From Lichtheimia corymbifera B2541 (Eukaryota > Mucoromycota > Mucoromycetes > Mucorales > Lichtheimiaceae), in assembly GCA_000697475.1 (NCBI GenBank), contig JNEU01000838.1:124001-188000 (forward strand): a DNA stretch of 64,000 nucleotides, in the 5' to 3' direction. Made by a program: the position numbers and the translations under genes. Shown here piece after piece: positions 61,816 through 64,000 of the stretch. Numbering within the stretch: the first letter of the stretch is position 1; the number at the start of each line of letters is the position of its first letter. The notes under the pieces are model-generated. The model had not been told where the DNA came from. It saw only the letters and a program-made list of their open reading frames with translations, and ran no database searches.

Positions 61816-64000
61816 ATGAGCATTCACGTCAACTTTTCTACACACGGCAAAGAGATAAACGATGCATTGCAGGCTGTCTTGAGTGACAACGACCCCACCA
61901 ATTGGCTCGTACTTGCTTATGACAAGGGCACCAACGATCTTCGTCTACAGGACACCGGTGGTACGAATCTCGAGTCAAATAACTCTCTTCTCAAAAAGCT
62001 CACGAAATTCAATACTAGATGGTGGTCTCGAGGAACTCAATGACGAGTTCTTTGACGGCAAAATGCAGTACGCTTACACGCGCGTTATCGACCCCAACAC
62101 TGAACTACCCAAGTATGTCTTTATTGCCTGGGTAAATACTCGTTCTATTCAATTGTTCTCGGTTGCCATTTCCTCATCTCGCTTCTATTAGTGCGGCAGT
62201 GGTGTTCCAGAGACGCGAAAGGGTTTCTTTAACTCTCACTTGAGCGAAGTGTCAAGGTTCTTTAAGGTATGTTATATGAGTGTGGTCATGATACCTGTTC
62301 TTAACCAATGGTTATTCAATAGAGCTTCCACGTACAAATCAATGCACGCGATGAGGTATGTCAAAAGGCAGTATGTTGGATATGGGAAATGGTTACTAAC
62401 ATGTGGGAAAAACGATAGGCTGATGTCGATCCGGATCTTATCATGAAGCGCGTTTCCGAGTCATCAGGTGCCAATTACAGTGTACACAAGGAGCAACGCA
62501 AACCACAGCCTGCCATTACACCTGTTGTATGTAGAAGGATTTGGATGAGGGAAATATGGGAGCTAAATGCATGTATATAGAACTCGGTGTACAAAAAGAC
62601 GGAGATTCCTGATATTGCTGCCATGCAACGTGAATCCATGCGACGAGAAGGAGCCCCAGCACCCGTGGTAAGTTTTATATCAAGAAATAGATGGCATGCA
62701 TGATATTAATAGCATTCATAGGGTACCAATTACAAACCTGTTCAAACTGCACCCAAGCCATTGGCAAGTCGTTGGAATGCAGCACAATCTCAAAGTGATA
62801 ATGGAGCTGCCGCTGTACGTGCTGAACGTGAAAGATTTGAACGTGAACAACGTGAACGTGAGGAACAATCAGCCAGAGCTCAAGTGCAACGTGATCAAGA
62901 TGCTGAGCAGCAACGTGCTGCTGCTGAGGAGGCTGAACAACAGCGACGTCAACAAGAAGAGGATGAACGACGCCGTGTGGAAGAACAACGTCGTGCTGCA
63001 GCTGCTGCAGCTGCTGAAGAAGATCGTTGTCGTCAACAAGAAGAAGAAGAGGCTCGTAGACAACAAGAGGAACAAGAACGTCGTGCTGCTGAAGAAGAGG
63101 AACAACGTCGACAACATGAGGAAGAACAACGTCGTGCTGCTGCTGAGGAAGAAGAGCGTCGTCGTCAAGAAGAGCAACAACGTCTTGCTGAACAACAAAG
63201 GAAGGAAGCTGAAGAAGCAAAACGTTTGGAAGAAGAACGACTTCAGGTAAATAGGAAAAGACTCTATCTACAAGAGATCACCATGCTAATATCTTTTGTA
63301 CCAGGCTGAGGAACATGCTCGTCAACAACAACAACAAGAAGCTACATTGCATGGACAATTGGATGATGTAAGTAATGTAGGATTATGTATAAAAGGAGCT
63401 TTTACTGATGGGGGTGTATTCGATGCTAGACCGCAGATCGTGCTGTTCATGCCGCAACGGCAGCTGCTGGTAGCGCAGTGGGTCATCCAAGCAATGGTTT
63501 GTCAGCTGTGGTACTCTTTGGATATGCTGCAGGTTGGTGTTATATATTGTAATATGCTCAGCTGTTGGGTGGTTATTGATTGATACATTGCTAGGCGAGG
63601 AAAATGAAATGACATTGAACGAAGGCGAAGTGGTGGTACAAATCGATCAAGTTGATGAAGGATGGTGGTACGGTATGAGTGAGGATGGCAAGCGACAAGG
63701 TCTTTTCCCAGGTAAGATGGCGTTGTATTCTCTCTATCAGAAAAAGGACATACACTAACGACCTGTTCTCTAGCCAACTATGTGCAAGTCTTAGAAGAAG
63801 AGGTTAGTACGATTATGAGTGATGATGATTAGGATGTTAAAGATTGCATATAATAGCCACAAGTTCCTGCTGCTCCTGCTGCTCCTCCTGCCCCAGCAAC
63901 TCCAGCAGCTCCAGTAGCAGCTCAACCTGCACCTGCACCTGAACCAGCACATACTTCGCCTCCCAAGCAAGATCAAGGCGCAACAGCAATTGCACTTTAT
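61816..64000 (+). CDS. ABP1: actin-binding protein Abp1/drebrin-like, 3' end beyond window
   Basis: Cortical actin-patch protein linking Arp2/3-nucleated actin to endocytosis. It starts MSIHVNFSTHGKEINDAL at 61816. An ADF-homology domain (residues 1 to about 135) contains NWLVLAYDKGTNDLRL, GDGGLEELNDEFFDGK, YAYTRVIDPNTELPKYVFIA, WCGSGVPETRKGFFNSHL and FHVQINARDEADVDPDLI. It is followed by SSGANYSVHKE, a Pro-rich linker, a long Glu/Gln/Arg/Ala coiled coil (about 62815-63350), and an SH3 domain (VVLFGYAAGEENEMTLNEGE, DEGWWYGMSEDGKRQGLFPA, NYVQVLEEE). An Ala/Pro-rich linker then leads to ATAIALY at the window edge, the start of a second SH3 domain. At least twelve exons are visible. The coiled-coil exon is made of repeated GAR/CAA/CGT codons and generates false frames on both strands. 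Confidence 0.92.

Noticed and set aside
62675..63250. Long frames on both strands (Val/Leu/Gln-rich and Asn/Val-rich) over the ABP1 coiled coil
   Set aside because: They are by-products of the repeated Glu/Gln/Arg codons of the real coiled-coil exon.

Overview
The window is nuclear DNA from a filamentous fungus, most likely an early-diverging one (Mucoromycota, Mucorales-like). The reasons are: dense protein genes cut by many 50-75 nt GT..AG introns; moderate, AT-leaning base composition; full-length CNOT1, FUN30, ERV46, VPS10, PFKFB, PMP34 and ABP1 orthologs with fungal architecture; and a gene at 10.1-12.1 kb that belongs, by recall of its motifs, to an uncharacterised multicopy family of Mucoromycota. 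No tRNA, rRNA or CRISPR array was seen. Splice sites were read by eye from consensus plus conserved protein motifs, so some exon edges may be off by a base or two.

0-18.4 kb is ordinary housekeeping sequence: the end of an unknown gene, CNOT1 (CCR4-NOT scaffold, +), a PHO13-type HAD phosphatase (-), the Mucoromycota family protein (-), a 230-bp tandem duplication, ERV46/ERGIC3 (-) and the SNF2 remodeller FUN30/SMARCAD1 (-).

18.4-29.3 kb is gene-poor and rearranged. It holds a decayed second copy of the 10-12 kb family, then a large inverted repeat (about 20.43-22.86 kb against 27.33-29.18 kb) whose arms carry two independently broken copies of one unrecognised gene. The spacer contains a tandem satellite with two roughly 350-bp fold-back palindromes and a more diverged repeat tail.

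29.4-52.2 kb returns to genes: a sortilin VPS10 with three (not two) Vps10p domains (-), a Ser-rich single-pass membrane protein (-), a DASS-type dicarboxylate transporter (+), a 6-phosphofructo-2-kinase whose bisphosphatase half has lost its catalytic His (+), an MFS permease (-), a peroxisomal ATP carrier (+) and a GFA/Mss4-like zinc protein (-).

53.1-61.0 kb looks like a catabolic cluster for aromatic acids through gentisate: two tandem fumarylacetoacetate/fumarylpyruvate-hydrolase paralogs (+,+), then an FAD hydroxybenzoate/salicylate-type monooxygenase (-) divergent from a gentisate 1,2-dioxygenase (+). Together they would hydroxylate an aromatic acid to gentisate, open the ring to maleylpyruvate and hydrolyse the product to pyruvate and a C4 acid. 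No maleylpyruvate isomerase is visible; the MFS permease about 4 kb upstream of the first hydrolase is a possible importer. The window ends inside ABP1, an actin-binding protein.

The most notable points are the gentisate cluster with one hydrolase paralog lacking the catalytic His, the inverted-repeat/satellite locus, three GC-AG introns, the kinase-only PFKFB, the triple-domain VPS10, and a possible PD-(D/E)XK nuclease fold in the multicopy family.
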